From Desertivibrio insolitus (GTDB lineage Bacteria > Actinomycetota > Actinomycetes > Actinomycetales > Microbacteriaceae), in NCBI RefSeq assembly GCF_017355965.1, contig NZ_JAFIQW010000004.1, positions 248,001 through 312,000 on the forward strand: a stretch of DNA of 64,000 nucleotides. Direction: 5' to 3'. The translations under genes were made by a program, and so were the position numbers. Below, one piece after another: positions 45,431 through 56,101 of this stretch (position 1 is the first letter of the stretch; the number at the start of each line of letters is the position of its first letter). The notes beneath the pieces were generated by a model. That model saw only the letters and a list, made by a program, of their open reading frames with translations, had not been told where the DNA came from and did no database searches.

Positions 45431-46537
45431 TCAGGAGTGGTCGTCGTCGTTCTTCGACCCGAAGACGATCTCGTCCCAGCTCGGCATCGGCTGGCGTCCG
45501 CGACGCTGACGGCGGCTGCCGCCCTGCGCGCCGACGGGCACCGGCCCGGAGGGGTGCTCGGTCGAGGCCGTCGGCTGGTCCTTGTGCTCGGCCGGCGACT
45601 CGGGCGTGTGCGCCTTGGGCTGGGGCGGCGTGGCCTGCGCCGTCGGCATCTCGATGACGCGGATGGCGCCGCTCGCCGGGTGCGCGGCGGAGGGGGTGCC
45701 TCCGTCGAGGTCGTACTGCGCCGACTCGCGCTCCCCGCGGCGGCGGCGCAGCGCCTCCAGCAGGTCGGCGGTCTGGCTCGGCGCCTGCTGCACGGGCACC
45801 TCGCGGGTGATCGCGGCCTCGGCGACGGGCTGGCGCACGGGGCGGATCGGCACCGTCTCCCGCTGCGGGATCTGCTCGAAGTCGTCCCTCTCCTCGACGA
45901 CGAACGCGCCGCTGTCGAAGCGCGAAGCGTCGACGGGCTTCTCGTCGACGCCGACGGCGCGGAGGCGGGGGATCATCGCCGCGGCGAGGTCACCCTGCTG
46001 CGACAGCGTCGTCGCCTCCTGGTTGAGGGGCGCGAGCGCCTGGCTGCGCGGTTCGAAGCTCCAGCGCGCGTCACGCTCGATCGTGTCGGCGGTGAAGGAG
46101 AGCTTGACGATCCATCCGCCGCCCTGCTCCTTCCAGCTCGCCCAGCGTTCCTCGGTCGCGCCGATCGACTGCAGCCGGTCGCGGATCACGGCACCGAAGG
46201 TCGCGCTCTCGGCGGGGTCGCTGTCGATCGCGAGGTGCACGGGCACGTTGAGCGCGGACTCGACCATGAACTCGCGCTCGGCGAGCACCGGCCCCTCGAA
46301 GCGCTGGATGTAGTCGAGCGGCACGCCCGTGATCTTCGCGACGTCGGCTGCCGACATGCCGGCGCGGATGTGCGTCTGGATCTCGCGCGGCGAGAGTTTG
46401 CGAACGGCGGACTCGCTCGAGGGCTGCTTCAGCCCGAGCGGGAGGACCTCGTCGATCGGCACGCCGTACCGCTCGCCCGAGGGCGTCGACACCACGATGT
46501 ATCCGTTCTCGACCCCGAGGACTTTCAGCTCCTGCAT
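45431..46537 (-). CDS. sepH: Septation protein SepH (DUF3071)
   Basis: The start is taken as ATG at 46537; an in-frame upstream region is not conserved-looking. The 368-residue protein begins MQELKVLGVENGYIVVSTPS, has the helix-turn-helix-like LSPREIQTHIRAGMSAADVA and a disordered linker, and ends with the conserved short motif MPSWDEIVFGSK. SepH in Streptomyces and mycobacteria stimulates FtsZ assembly through its N-terminal DUF3071 domain. The length agrees. Confidence 0.92.
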   Translation of the reverse strand: MQELKVLGVENGYIVVSTPSGERYGVPIDEVLPLGLKQPSSESAVRKLSPREIQTHIRAGMSAADVAKITGVPLDYIQRFEGPVLAEREFMVESALNVPVHLAIDSDPAESATFGAVIRDRLQSIGATEERWASWKEQGGGWIVKLSFTADTIERDARWSFEPRSQALAPLNQEATTLSQQGDLAAAMIPRLRAVGVDEKPVDASRFDSGAFVVEERDDFEQIPQRETVPIRPVRQPVAEAAITREVPVQQAPSQTADLLEALRRRRGERESAQYDLDGGTPSAAHPASGAIRVIEMPTAQATPPQPKAHTPESPAEHKDQPTASTEHPSGPVPVGAQGGSRRQRRGRQPMPSWDEIVFGSKNDDDHS

Positions 46538-46739
46538 GACCTTGCCTTCCGCTGTCGGAGAATCAGCCTCAGGATGACACGGGGGCGCCGGATCGCCGGG
46601 AATACCGGGGGCGTGGCGCGAGTTCAACCCCTCGCTCTGGGTGGTTTCCGAAGAATTGCCTCCCACTGCGCTTCATGCCAAACTGTCGCCGCCAATCGGC
46701 AGCACCCCACTTTTCTTCGAGGAAGAGGCAACACCACCA

Positions 46740-47036
46740 ATGGCTACGGATTACGACGCTCCGCGCAAGACCGACGACGATTCGTCCGAGTCGATCGAAG
46801 CGTTCAAGGAGCGGGTGCCCGACAAGGCCGCCTCGAGTGTCGACGTCGACGACGCCGACAACCCCGGTAGCTTCGAGCTGGCCGGCCAGGACCTCAGCGA
46901 CATCGACCTCGACGTCGTCGTTCTCCCGCCCCAGGCCGACGAATTCACCTGCATGAGCTGCTTCCTCGTGAAGCACCGCTCGCAGCTCGACCACGAGGAG
47001 AAGCTCGGGCCCGTGTGCCGCGAGTGCGCAGCCTGA
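46740..47036 (+). CDS. DUF4193 zinc-ribbon protein, 98 aa
   Basis: ATG at 46740 follows aggaagagg. The N-terminal 60 residues are acidic and probably disordered; the C-terminus holds FTCMSCFLVKHRSQL and GPVCRECAA, a four-cysteine zinc ribbon. This matches the actinobacterial DUF4193 family, encoded next to sepH and dut. The function is unknown. Confidence 0.92.
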   Translation: MATDYDAPRKTDDDSSESIEAFKERVPDKAASSVDVDDADNPGSFELAGQDLSDIDLDVVVLPPQADEFTCMSCFLVKHRSQLDHEEKLGPVCRECAA

Positions 47037-47059
47037 CCCTCTCCTCGGCAAGACCAACC

Positions 47060-47085
47060 GACGCCCCGCTCTCCGGCGGGGCGTC
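47060..47085 (+). terminator. Terminator of the DUF4193 gene
   Basis: A perfect 10-bp stem (47060-47069 with 47076-47085) is followed by gtcctttt, a classic intrinsic terminator. Confidence 0.85.
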
Positions 47086-47111
47086 GTCCTTTTAAGCGGA
47101 AGCGGCGTGCT

Positions 47112-47561
47112 TCAGCGGCGGGCGTCGCGCCCCGCCGCGATCGCCGCCGCGAGCTCGTCCGGCCGGCGCGACGAGACGAGCCAGTACGGCACGGGGTCGC
47201 GCTCGTCCGTCACCTCGACCCGCACCACGGGATCGATCCCGCCGCGGATGACGAGCCAGGCGCGCGCGTCGAGGTGCTGTCCGCGCTGGAGCGCCGCCTC
47301 CCCGCCGCGGTGCACCGTCACCTGGCCCGTGTACTCGAGGGGCAGGTGGGCACGACCGGCGACGAGCTCTCCGGCGGTGACCGAAACCGTCGGCGCGATG
47401 AGCGTGATCACGACGACGGCGACCACGAACGCCAGCGGAGCCACGACGAATCCGATCCGCGGATCGATCGGCAGGAAGATGACGAGCATCGCCGGGATCA
47501 GCAGCACGAGGGCCAGGTAGAGCGAGTAGGGCGGCCGGAGACGTTCGCGGAAGGCAGGCAC
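47112..47561 (-). CDS. DUF3093 membrane protein
   Basis: The product starts with FRERLRPPYSLYLALVLLIP after the initiator pair, then two membrane helices (about residues 15-35 and 38-58) and a soluble part with VSVTAGELVAGRAHLP and ending in the ARAWLVIRGGIDPVVRVEV and PYWLVSSRRPDELAAA segments typical of DUF3093. GTG at 47561 is preferred; an earlier GTG at 47606 would add 15 residues but leaves only 11 bp to the divergent dut gene. The function is unknown. Confidence 0.85.
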   Translation of the reverse strand: MPAFRERLRPPYSLYLALVLLIPAMLVIFLPIDPRIGFVVAPLAFVVAVVVITLIAPTVSVTAGELVAGRAHLPLEYTGQVTVHRGGEAALQRGQHLDARAWLVIRGGIDPVVRVEVTDERDPVPYWLVSSRRPDELAAAIAAGRDARR

Positions 47562-47620
47562 GCCCCTATCCCACCAGAGTCTCGGGGCACCTCCTTCTTC
47601 CTGCACTAGCCTCGTCGGTG

Positions 47621-48079
47621 ATGAGAACGGTCGAGGTCCTGCTGTCGGGCTCCCACATCCCCGCCTACGCGCATCCCGGCGACGCCGGCGCCGATTTGAC
47701 CGCCGCCGAGGCCGTCGTGCTCGCCCCCGGCGAGCGGGCGATGGTCGGCACCGGGGTCTCCATCGCGCTGCCCGACGGCCACGTCGGCTTCGTCGTGCCC
47801 CGCAGCGGTCTCGCCGCGAAGCACGGCATCACGATCGTCAACGCCCCCGGAGCGGTCGACGCCGGCTACCGGGGCGAGATCAAGGTCATCCTGCTCAACA
47901 CGGATGCCACGCAGACCCACTCCATCGAGCCCGGCGACCGCATCGCCCAGCTCATCGTCGTCCCCATCGTCCAGGCGAAGTTCGTGCCCGTCGAGACCCT
48001 GCCCGGCAGCGCCCGCGGCGCGGGCGGTTTCGGCTCGACCGGCTACGGCGCCCCCGTCGCGGAAGGAACCCCCCAGTGA
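47621..48079 (+). CDS. dut: dUTP diphosphatase
   Basis: The 152-residue trimeric dUTPase shows all five motifs: GDAGADLTA, VPRSGLAAKHG, NAPGAVDAGYRGEI, GDRIAQLIV and the C-terminal GAGGFGSTG. It hydrolyses dUTP to dUMP and prevents uracil entering DNA. The start is ATG 47621 or GTG 47618; TAGCCT (47607-47612) gives a leaderless promoter for either. It overlaps the next gene by 4 bp. Confidence 0.96.
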   Translation: MRTVEVLLSGSHIPAYAHPGDAGADLTAAEAVVLAPGERAMVGTGVSIALPDGHVGFVVPRSGLAAKHGITIVNAPGAVDAGYRGEIKVILLNTDATQTHSIEPGDRIAQLIVVPIVQAKFVPVETLPGSARGAGGFGSTGYGAPVAEGTPQ

Positions 48080-48765
48080 GCGACCCCCAGAACCCCATGG
48101 CCGAGGACCCGGACGTCGACGGCCGCCCCGCCGACGAGATCGATTTCGCCACCGGCGGTGTCGACGACGCCAAGTCCGCGCCCGACAACCGCGACGTCGA
48201 CGGGCCGCTCGACGAGCACGAGGCCAACGCCGTGCGCCCCTACGTCGACCTCGGCGGCGTCAAGATCGTGCCGCGCGAGGGCCTCCACCTCCGCCTCGAG
48301 GTCGAGGAGGGCACGAAGCGCGTCGTCGCGGTCGGGCTCGACTACGCCGGCTCGACGCTGCAGGTGCAGCCCTTCGCCGCGCCGCGCTCGACGGGCCTCT
48401 GGCACGAGATCCGCGCGCAGATCGTGCAGCAGATCCAGCGCCAGGGTGGCACGACCCGCGAGCAGGACGGCGTCTTCGGGCCCGAGGTCCTGGCCGAGCT
48501 CCCCGTCGTCGCCGGCGGGGGAGAGGGTGGCGGCAAGCGCCTCGCCCGCTTCATCGGTGTCGACGGGCCCCGCTGGTTCCTCCGCGGCGTGATCTCCGGC
48601 GCGGCCACCGTCGAGGGTGAGGCCGCCGAGCAGATCGAGGACCTCTTCCGTTCGATCGTCGTCGTGCGCGGCTCCATGCCCATGCCGCCGCGGGACCTGA
48701 TCCCGCTGCACATGCCGGCCAACGCGACGGCCGGGCAGCAGAAGCGACAGGTCGCGCCCGAGTGA
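48076..48765 (+). CDS. DUF3710 protein
   Basis: The 229-residue protein has an acidic N-terminus, then RPYVDLGGVKIVPREGLHLR, AGSTLQVQPFAAPRSTGLWH and RFIGVDGPRWFLRGVISGAA, which fits the actinobacterial DUF3710 family found after dut. It is soluble and of unknown function. The start overlaps the dut stop by 4 bp (GTGA), so the genes are translationally coupled. Confidence 0.92.
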   Translation: MSDPQNPMAEDPDVDGRPADEIDFATGGVDDAKSAPDNRDVDGPLDEHEANAVRPYVDLGGVKIVPREGLHLRLEVEEGTKRVVAVGLDYAGSTLQVQPFAAPRSTGLWHEIRAQIVQQIQRQGGTTREQDGVFGPEVLAELPVVAGGGEGGGKRLARFIGVDGPRWFLRGVISGAATVEGEAAEQIEDLFRSIVVVRGSMPMPPRDLIPLHMPANATAGQQKRQVAPE

Positions 48766-49493
48766 CCGACGCGCACGACTCCGACCGCGACGCGTCGCTG
48801 CGGGAGAACCTCGCGGCGGCGGCTGCCCGCGGCGGCCTCGGTCAGGTGCGTCCGGGCGAGGTCCCGACGACCGCGTCGCTCGTGCGCGCGGTCGGCGGCA
48901 TCCGCGGGCTCGTCGAGTCGATCCTGCCGAGCCTCATCTTCCTCGTGCTCTACACCGCGACGGGCGAACTGCTCCCCGCCGTGCTCGTACCGGTCGGCGT
49001 GGCGGCGCTCTTCGTGATCGTCCGCCTGGTCACCCGGTCGCAGCCCGTGCAGGCGATCGCGGGACTGGTCGGGACCCTGCTGAGCGCGCTGCTCGCCCTC
49101 TGGACCGGGCGCGCCGAGGACAACTTCCTGCTCGGCATCTGGACCAACGCCGCCTACGGCGCCGCGATCCTCGTGAGCCTCATCATGCGCTGGCCGCTCA
49201 TCGGCGGCATCGTCGGACTGCTGACCCAGGAGGGATCGGCCTGGCGAGCGGATGCCGCCAAGCGCCGCGTGCTCACGGTCGCGACCTGGCTCTGGCTCGG
49301 ACTCTTCGCCCTGCGGCTCGCGGTGCAGGTGCCGCTCTATCTCGCGGGCGACGCGGCCGCCCTCGCCGCGACGAAGCTCGTGCTCGGCGTGCCGGTCTAC
49401 GCCGTGCTGCTCTGGGTCACATGGCTGCTCGTCCGCTCCGTCTACGCGCCGAAGTCGCCCGACGCGCGCGCCGCGGCCGACGCGGGGGAGTAG
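48762..49493 (+). CDS. DUF3159 membrane protein
   Basis: The 243-residue protein has about five to six membrane helices from residue ~45 and the segment AAYGAAILVSLIMRWPLIGG, typical of DUF3159 in the dut-DUF3710-DUF3159 set. It overlaps the DUF3710 gene by 4 bp. The function is unknown. Confidence 0.92.
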   Translation: MTDAHDSDRDASLRENLAAAAARGGLGQVRPGEVPTTASLVRAVGGIRGLVESILPSLIFLVLYTATGELLPAVLVPVGVAALFVIVRLVTRSQPVQAIAGLVGTLLSALLALWTGRAEDNFLLGIWTNAAYGAAILVSLIMRWPLIGGIVGLLTQEGSAWRADAAKRRVLTVATWLWLGLFALRLAVQVPLYLAGDAAALAATKLVLGVPVYAVLLWVTWLLVRSVYAPKSPDARAAADAGE

Positions 49494-49503
49494 CGGGTAT
49501 ATT

Positions 49504-49521
49504 TATCTCGACGTCGAGATA
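49504..49521. promoter_or_regulatory. Perfect 18-bp palindrome upstream of acnA
   Basis: TATCTCGACGTCGAGATA is a perfect 18-bp palindrome directly after the TATATT hexamer 49498-49503. A second candidate -10, TAGGCT, is at 49553-49558. The size and symmetry fit a dimeric winged-helix regulator; MarR-family control of aconitase (TamR) has been reported in Streptomyces. Confidence 0.65.
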
Positions 49522-49622
49522 GTTTCCCCTCTCGCCGGTCGGACCACGGTCTTAGGCTTGCCTTGCTGGCACGGCGCGTCGCGCCGCCGCGAGGATGGGG
49601 ACAGTCAGCAAGGGAGTCGGCA

Positions 49623-52469
<2,847 letters not shown>

Positions 52470-52496
52470 TACAAGTCACCACGAGCGTCAGCGGCC

Positions 52497-52517
52497 CGTC
52501 GATCGAGACGATCGACG
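52497..52517 (+). terminator. First hairpin after acnA
   Basis: A perfect 9-bp stem with a 3-nt loop (52497-52505 with 52509-52517), 28 nt after the acnA stop. Confidence 0.5.
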
Positions 52518-52531
52518 GCGCTGGCGTCGCG

Positions 52532-52555
52532 GCGAGGGCCGGAAACGGCCCTCGC
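52532..52555 (+). terminator. Second, stronger hairpin after acnA
   Basis: A perfect 10-bp GC stem closed by a GAAA tetraloop (52532-52541 with 52546-52555), a very stable RNA hairpin. It is likely to be the main acnA terminator. Confidence 0.7.
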
Positions 52556-52573
52556 TCCGGGCTCCAGCGCGCT

Positions 52574-52591
52574 GCTGCGGAGCCTCGTCTA
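52574..52591 (+). repeat. Direct repeat of the acnA 3' end
   Basis: These 18 bases are identical to acnA positions 52451-52468, the last codons of acnA. Here they are followed by A, so the copy also ends in a stop codon (TAA). The copy lies after the two acnA hairpins and before another imperfect hairpin near 52604-52622. The rest of the 220-bp gap shows no gene. Confidence 0.7.
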
Positions 52592-52677
52592 ACACCCCGT
52601 TCCGCGCCCTCGAGAGGGGCGCCTGAGCATGACCTGAGCGGTGCGCGGCGTCGCCGCGGGCCGCTCACGTCGTGAGT

Positions 52678-52683
52678 TAGCGT
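52678..52683 (+). promoter_or_regulatory. Leaderless -10 element of dxs
   Basis: TAGCGT is 6 nt before ATG 52690. A GTG at 52684 would directly touch the hexamer and could not be transcribed from it, so this site decides the dxs start. Confidence 0.5.
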
Positions 52684-52689
52684 GTGTCA

Positions 52690-54645
52690 ATGGCTTTGCT
52701 AAAGAGCATCCGGAGCCCCAGGGATCTGGACCGTCTGAGCGACGCTCAGATGGTCGAGCTGGCGGAGGAGATCCGCCGCTTCCTGGTCGCCGAGGTCTCC
52801 AAGACCGGTGGGCACCTCGGGCCGAACCTCGGCGTCGTCGAGATGACCCTCGCCATCCACCGCGTGTTCGACTCGCCGCGTGACGCGATCGTCTTCGACA
52901 CCGGCCACCAGTCGTACGTGCACAAGCTCCTCACGGGCCGTCAGGACTTCTCGAAGCTCCGCTCGCAGGGCGGCCTCGCCGGCTACCCGCAGCGCAGCGA
53001 GTCGCCGCACGACATCGTCGAGAGCTCGCACGCGTCGAGTTCGCTCTCGTGGGCCGACGGCATCTCCCGCGCCTTCTCGATGACCGGGCAGGACGACCGG
53101 CACGTCGTCGCCGTCGTCGGCGACGGTGCGCTGACCGGCGGCATGACCTGGGAGGCGCTGAACAACATCAGCGACGACAACGCGCGCAAGCTCGTCATCG
53201 TCGTCAACGACAACGGCCGCTCCTACGCCCCGACGATCGGCGGCATGGCGCGCTACCTCAACACCATCCGCACCCGGCACGCCTACCGCGACCTCTACGG
53301 CAAGAGCCGCAAGCTCTTCGACCGCCTGGGCTGGCCCGGGCAGGCCGTCTTCCGCTCGACCCGCGGTGCGATGCGCGGCTTTCTCGGCCGCTTCGGCCAG
53401 GGCCGCGAGCTCTACTCGAACCTCGAGATCAAGTACATCGGCCCGATCCACGGTCACGACCAGCAGGCGATGGAAGAGGCGCTGCGCCAGGCGAAGGACT
53501 ACGGCGCCCCCGTGATCGTGCACGCGATCACGCAGAAGGGCCGCGGCTACGAGCCCGCCGTGCAGGACGTCGCCGACCAGTTCCACGCCGTCGGGCAGAT
53601 CGACCCCGAGACGGGGGAGCCCACCGAGGTCGCGAGCCGCCCGTCGTGGACGAGCATCTTCGCGGACGAGCTCGTCGAACTCGCCGACCGGGACCCGCGC
53701 ATCGTCGGCATCACCGCGGCGATGCTGCGCCCCACCGGGCTGCACAAGCTGCAGGCGAAGTACCCGGAGCGCGTGCTCGACGTGGGCATCGCCGAGCAGC
53801 ACGCGGTGACCTCCGCCGCCGGGCTCGCGTTCGGCGGGTTGCACCCGGTCGTCGCGATCTACGCCACGTTCATGAACCGCGCGTTCGACCAGGTGCTGAT
53901 GGATGTCGCGCTGCACCGCGCCGGCGTGACGTTCGTGCTCGACCGGGCCGGCGTCACCGGCCCCGACGGGCCGAGCCACCACGGCATGTGGGACCTCGCG
54001 ATCCTGCAGGTCGTCCCGCACATCCGCCTCGCCGCGCCCCGCGACGCCGAGCGCCTGCGGGAGGAGCTCCGCGAGGCCGTCGCGGTCGACGACGGCCCCA
54101 CGGTCGTGCGGTTCTCGAAGGGCAGCGTCGGCACCTCGTTCGAGGCGGTCGAGCGTCGCCCCGACGGCGTCGACGTGCTCCGCGCGGCGGCGCACAAGGA
54201 CGTCCTCATCGTCACCGTCGGGCCGATGGCGAAGCTCGGCCTCGAGGTCGCCGACCGGCTCGAGGCGCAGGGCATCGGCGCGACCGTGCTCGATCCGCGC
54301 TGGGTCGTGCCCGTGCCGGCGACCGTGATCGAGGAGGCGGCGAAGCACCGCATCGTGATCACGATCGAGGACGGCATCCGCGTGGGCGGCATCGGCACGC
54401 GCATCCGTCAGGAGCTGCGCGCCGCCGGCGTGGACACCGCCGTCGACGAGCTGGGCCTGCCCGACGAGTTCCTCGACCACGCTTCGCGCGACGAGATCCT
54501 CGCGAAGGCGGGCCTGACCGCGCAGGTGATCGCACGCGACGTGGTCGCCCAGGTGCTGGGCTCCCGCATCCCCGTCGCGCGTCCGCTGCCCGAGGAACTC
54601 GCGGAGCGGCGCCGCATCGCGGCGGGGACCGACGGCAACGGCTGA
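52690..54645 (+). CDS. dxs: 1-Deoxy-D-xylulose-5-phosphate synthase
   Basis: The 651-residue thiamine-diphosphate enzyme condenses pyruvate and glyceraldehyde-3-phosphate, starting the MEP isoprenoid pathway. It shows GGHLGPNLGVVEMTLAIH, GHQSYVHKLLTGR, the ThDP site VVGDGALTGGMTWEALNNI, the catalytic-domain start DVGIAEQHAVTSAAGLA, and DRAGVTGPDGPSHHGMWDL. The length agrees with the family. The start at ATG 52690 rests on the -10 element at 52678-52683. Confidence 0.97.
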   Translation: MALLKSIRSPRDLDRLSDAQMVELAEEIRRFLVAEVSKTGGHLGPNLGVVEMTLAIHRVFDSPRDAIVFDTGHQSYVHKLLTGRQDFSKLRSQGGLAGYPQRSESPHDIVESSHASSSLSWADGISRAFSMTGQDDRHVVAVVGDGALTGGMTWEALNNISDDNARKLVIVVNDNGRSYAPTIGGMARYLNTIRTRHAYRDLYGKSRKLFDRLGWPGQAVFRSTRGAMRGFLGRFGQGRELYSNLEIKYIGPIHGHDQQAMEEALRQAKDYGAPVIVHAITQKGRGYEPAVQDVADQFHAVGQIDPETGEPTEVASRPSWTSIFADELVELADRDPRIVGITAAMLRPTGLHKLQAKYPERVLDVGIAEQHAVTSAAGLAFGGLHPVVAIYATFMNRAFDQVLMDVALHRAGVTFVLDRAGVTGPDGPSHHGMWDLAILQVVPHIRLAAPRDAERLREELREAVAVDDGPTVVRFSKGSVGTSFEAVERRPDGVDVLRAAAHKDVLIVTVGPMAKLGLEVADRLEAQGIGATVLDPRWVVPVPATVIEEAAKHRIVITIEDGIRVGGIGTRIRQELRAAGVDTAVDELGLPDEFLDHASRDEILAKAGLTAQVIARDVVAQVLGSRIPVARPLPEELAERRRIAAGTDGNG

Positions 54646-54708
54646 CGCATCCCGGCGAGGAGGGTCGGCGTGTCGGCCTTTCGCGATGTCGGTGGCCACC
54701 CCTAGCAT

Positions 54709-54723
54709 GTGGACGGTATCCAC
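54709..54723. promoter_or_regulatory. Candidate operator before the MFS gene
   Basis: GTGGA and TCCAC (54709-54713, 54719-54723) form an inverted repeat with a 5-bp spacer, just upstream of a TAGTCT hexamer (54725-54730) that could be the -10 of the MFS gene. No regulator gene is adjacent. Confidence 0.3.
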
Positions 54724-54754
54724 TTAGTCTGCCGTCCCCGCTAGGAGTCCGCCC

Positions 54755-56047
54755 GTGACCGACGTCGTCGCGACGCGCTGGAAGCGCAACGTCGCCCTGT
54801 TCCTCACCGGTCAGACGGTCTCGCTGTTCGGCAGCATGATCGTGCAGTACGCGGTGATGTGGTACGTCACCCTCGAGACCCGGTCGGGTCTCGCGGTCGC
54901 TCTGTACGCGATCGCCGCGTTCGCTCCGCAGGGCGTCATCTCGCTGTTCGGTGGCGTCGTCGCCGACCGGATGAACCGCAAGGTGCTCGTCATGGTGTCG
55001 GATGCCTCGATCGCCGCGGCCACGCTCGTGCTCGCGTTCCTGATGCTCGGCGGGCTGACCGACCTGTGGATCATCCTCCTCGCCGTCGCGGTGCGTTCGG
55101 TGGGCGCGGGCTTCCAGCAGCCGGCTGTGCAGGCGATGATCCCGCAGCTCGCCCCCGAGGACCAGCTCATGCGGATCAACGGGGTGTTCCAGACGATCTC
55201 GTCGGCCATGGCGCTGCTCGCGCCCGCGACGGCCGGCGTCGTCTTCGGCATTTGGGGGATCGTGCCGGTGTTCTTCATCGACGTCGTGACGGCGGTGATC
55301 GGCATCGCGCTGCTCGCGCTCGTGCCCGTGCCGACGCTCGCGGCGATCGCCGAGAAGAAGACGGGGTACTTCGAGGACCTCGTCGAGGGCATGCGGTACA
55401 TCTCCTCGCACGCGATCGTGCGCTGGGTGCTCGTGCTCTTCGGCATCATCTTCCTGCTCACCGTCGCGCCGTCGTTCATCACGCCGCTGATGATCGCGCG
55501 CCGCTTCGGCGCCGAGGTGTGGATGCTGACGGTGCTCGAGCTGGCCTTCAGCGTGGGCATGCTCCTCGGCGGCGTGCTCGTCGCCACCGTGCTGGCGAAG
55601 CGCAGCCGGGTCGGCCTGATCGTCGTGTCGTCGTTCGGCTTCGGCGTGTTCACCGCCGGGCTCGGCGTCAGCCCGAACCTCTGGGTGTTCTACGCCTTCA
55701 TGTTCCTCGTCGGCCTGTTCGTGCCGCTGTTCTCGGCCTCGTCGATGACGCTGCTGCAGGAGACGGTGCCGCTCGACAAGCAGGGCCGCGTGTTCAGCTA
55801 TTTCGGCATCATCATGGCCGTGGCGACGCCGATCGGCACCGCGGTCTTCGGGCCGCTCGCCGACGTGGTGGGGGTCGAGCTCCTGCTCGTCATCGCCGGC
55901 GTCGTCACCGTCGGCGTCATCGTCGTCGCGGTGCTCGTCCCGTCGGGGCGTGAGGCCATGCGCGCGGTCGCGAACCACCGCCCGTTAGGGCCCGACGGCG
56001 AGGAGACCGCGCCGGCGGCGGAGACCGACGCCGACGTCCGCGCGTGA
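54755..56047 (+). CDS. MFS transporter (MFS_3/enterobactin-exporter-like)
   Basis: GTG at 54755 follows taggag. The 430-residue protein has twelve helices, with RNVALFLTGQTVSLFGSMIV and GGVVADRMNRKVLVMVSD (loop 2-3 motif), typical of the MFS branch with EntS- and macrolide-efflux-like members. A cytoplasmic loop near the middle reads EKKTGYFEDLVEGMRYISSH. The C-terminus is hydrophilic. The likely role is export of a hydrophobic compound; the substrate is unknown. Confidence 0.85.
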   Translation: MTDVVATRWKRNVALFLTGQTVSLFGSMIVQYAVMWYVTLETRSGLAVALYAIAAFAPQGVISLFGGVVADRMNRKVLVMVSDASIAAATLVLAFLMLGGLTDLWIILLAVAVRSVGAGFQQPAVQAMIPQLAPEDQLMRINGVFQTISSAMALLAPATAGVVFGIWGIVPVFFIDVVTAVIGIALLALVPVPTLAAIAEKKTGYFEDLVEGMRYISSHAIVRWVLVLFGIIFLLTVAPSFITPLMIARRFGAEVWMLTVLELAFSVGMLLGGVLVATVLAKRSRVGLIVVSSFGFGVFTAGLGVSPNLWVFYAFMFLVGLFVPLFSASSMTLLQETVPLDKQGRVFSYFGIIMAVATPIGTAVFGPLADVVGVELLLVIAGVVTVGVIVVAVLVPSGREAMRAVANHRPLGPDGEETAPAAETDADVRA

Positions 56048-56055
56048 CCGGCTGA

Positions 56056-56098
56056 ACGACGAAGGCCCCGCCCGGCGACCGGACGGGGCCTTCGTCGT
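56056..56098. terminator. Bidirectional terminator between MFS and fadB
   Basis: A perfect 15-bp stem (56056-56070 with 56084-56098) with a 13-nt loop between genes converging at 56047 and 56102. Confidence 0.8.
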
Positions 56099-56101
56099 CG
56101 C

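Noticed and set aside
47562-47606. GTG at 47606 as the start of the DUF3093 gene
   Set aside because: It would leave 11 bp to the divergent dut start and cover its -10 region; the extra 15 residues do not look like the family N-terminus. This remains uncertain.
52684-52686. GTG at 52684 as the start of dxs
   Set aside because: It directly follows the TAGCGT hexamer, upstream of any transcript start from it; ATG 52690 is 6 nt away, matching the other leaderless genes.
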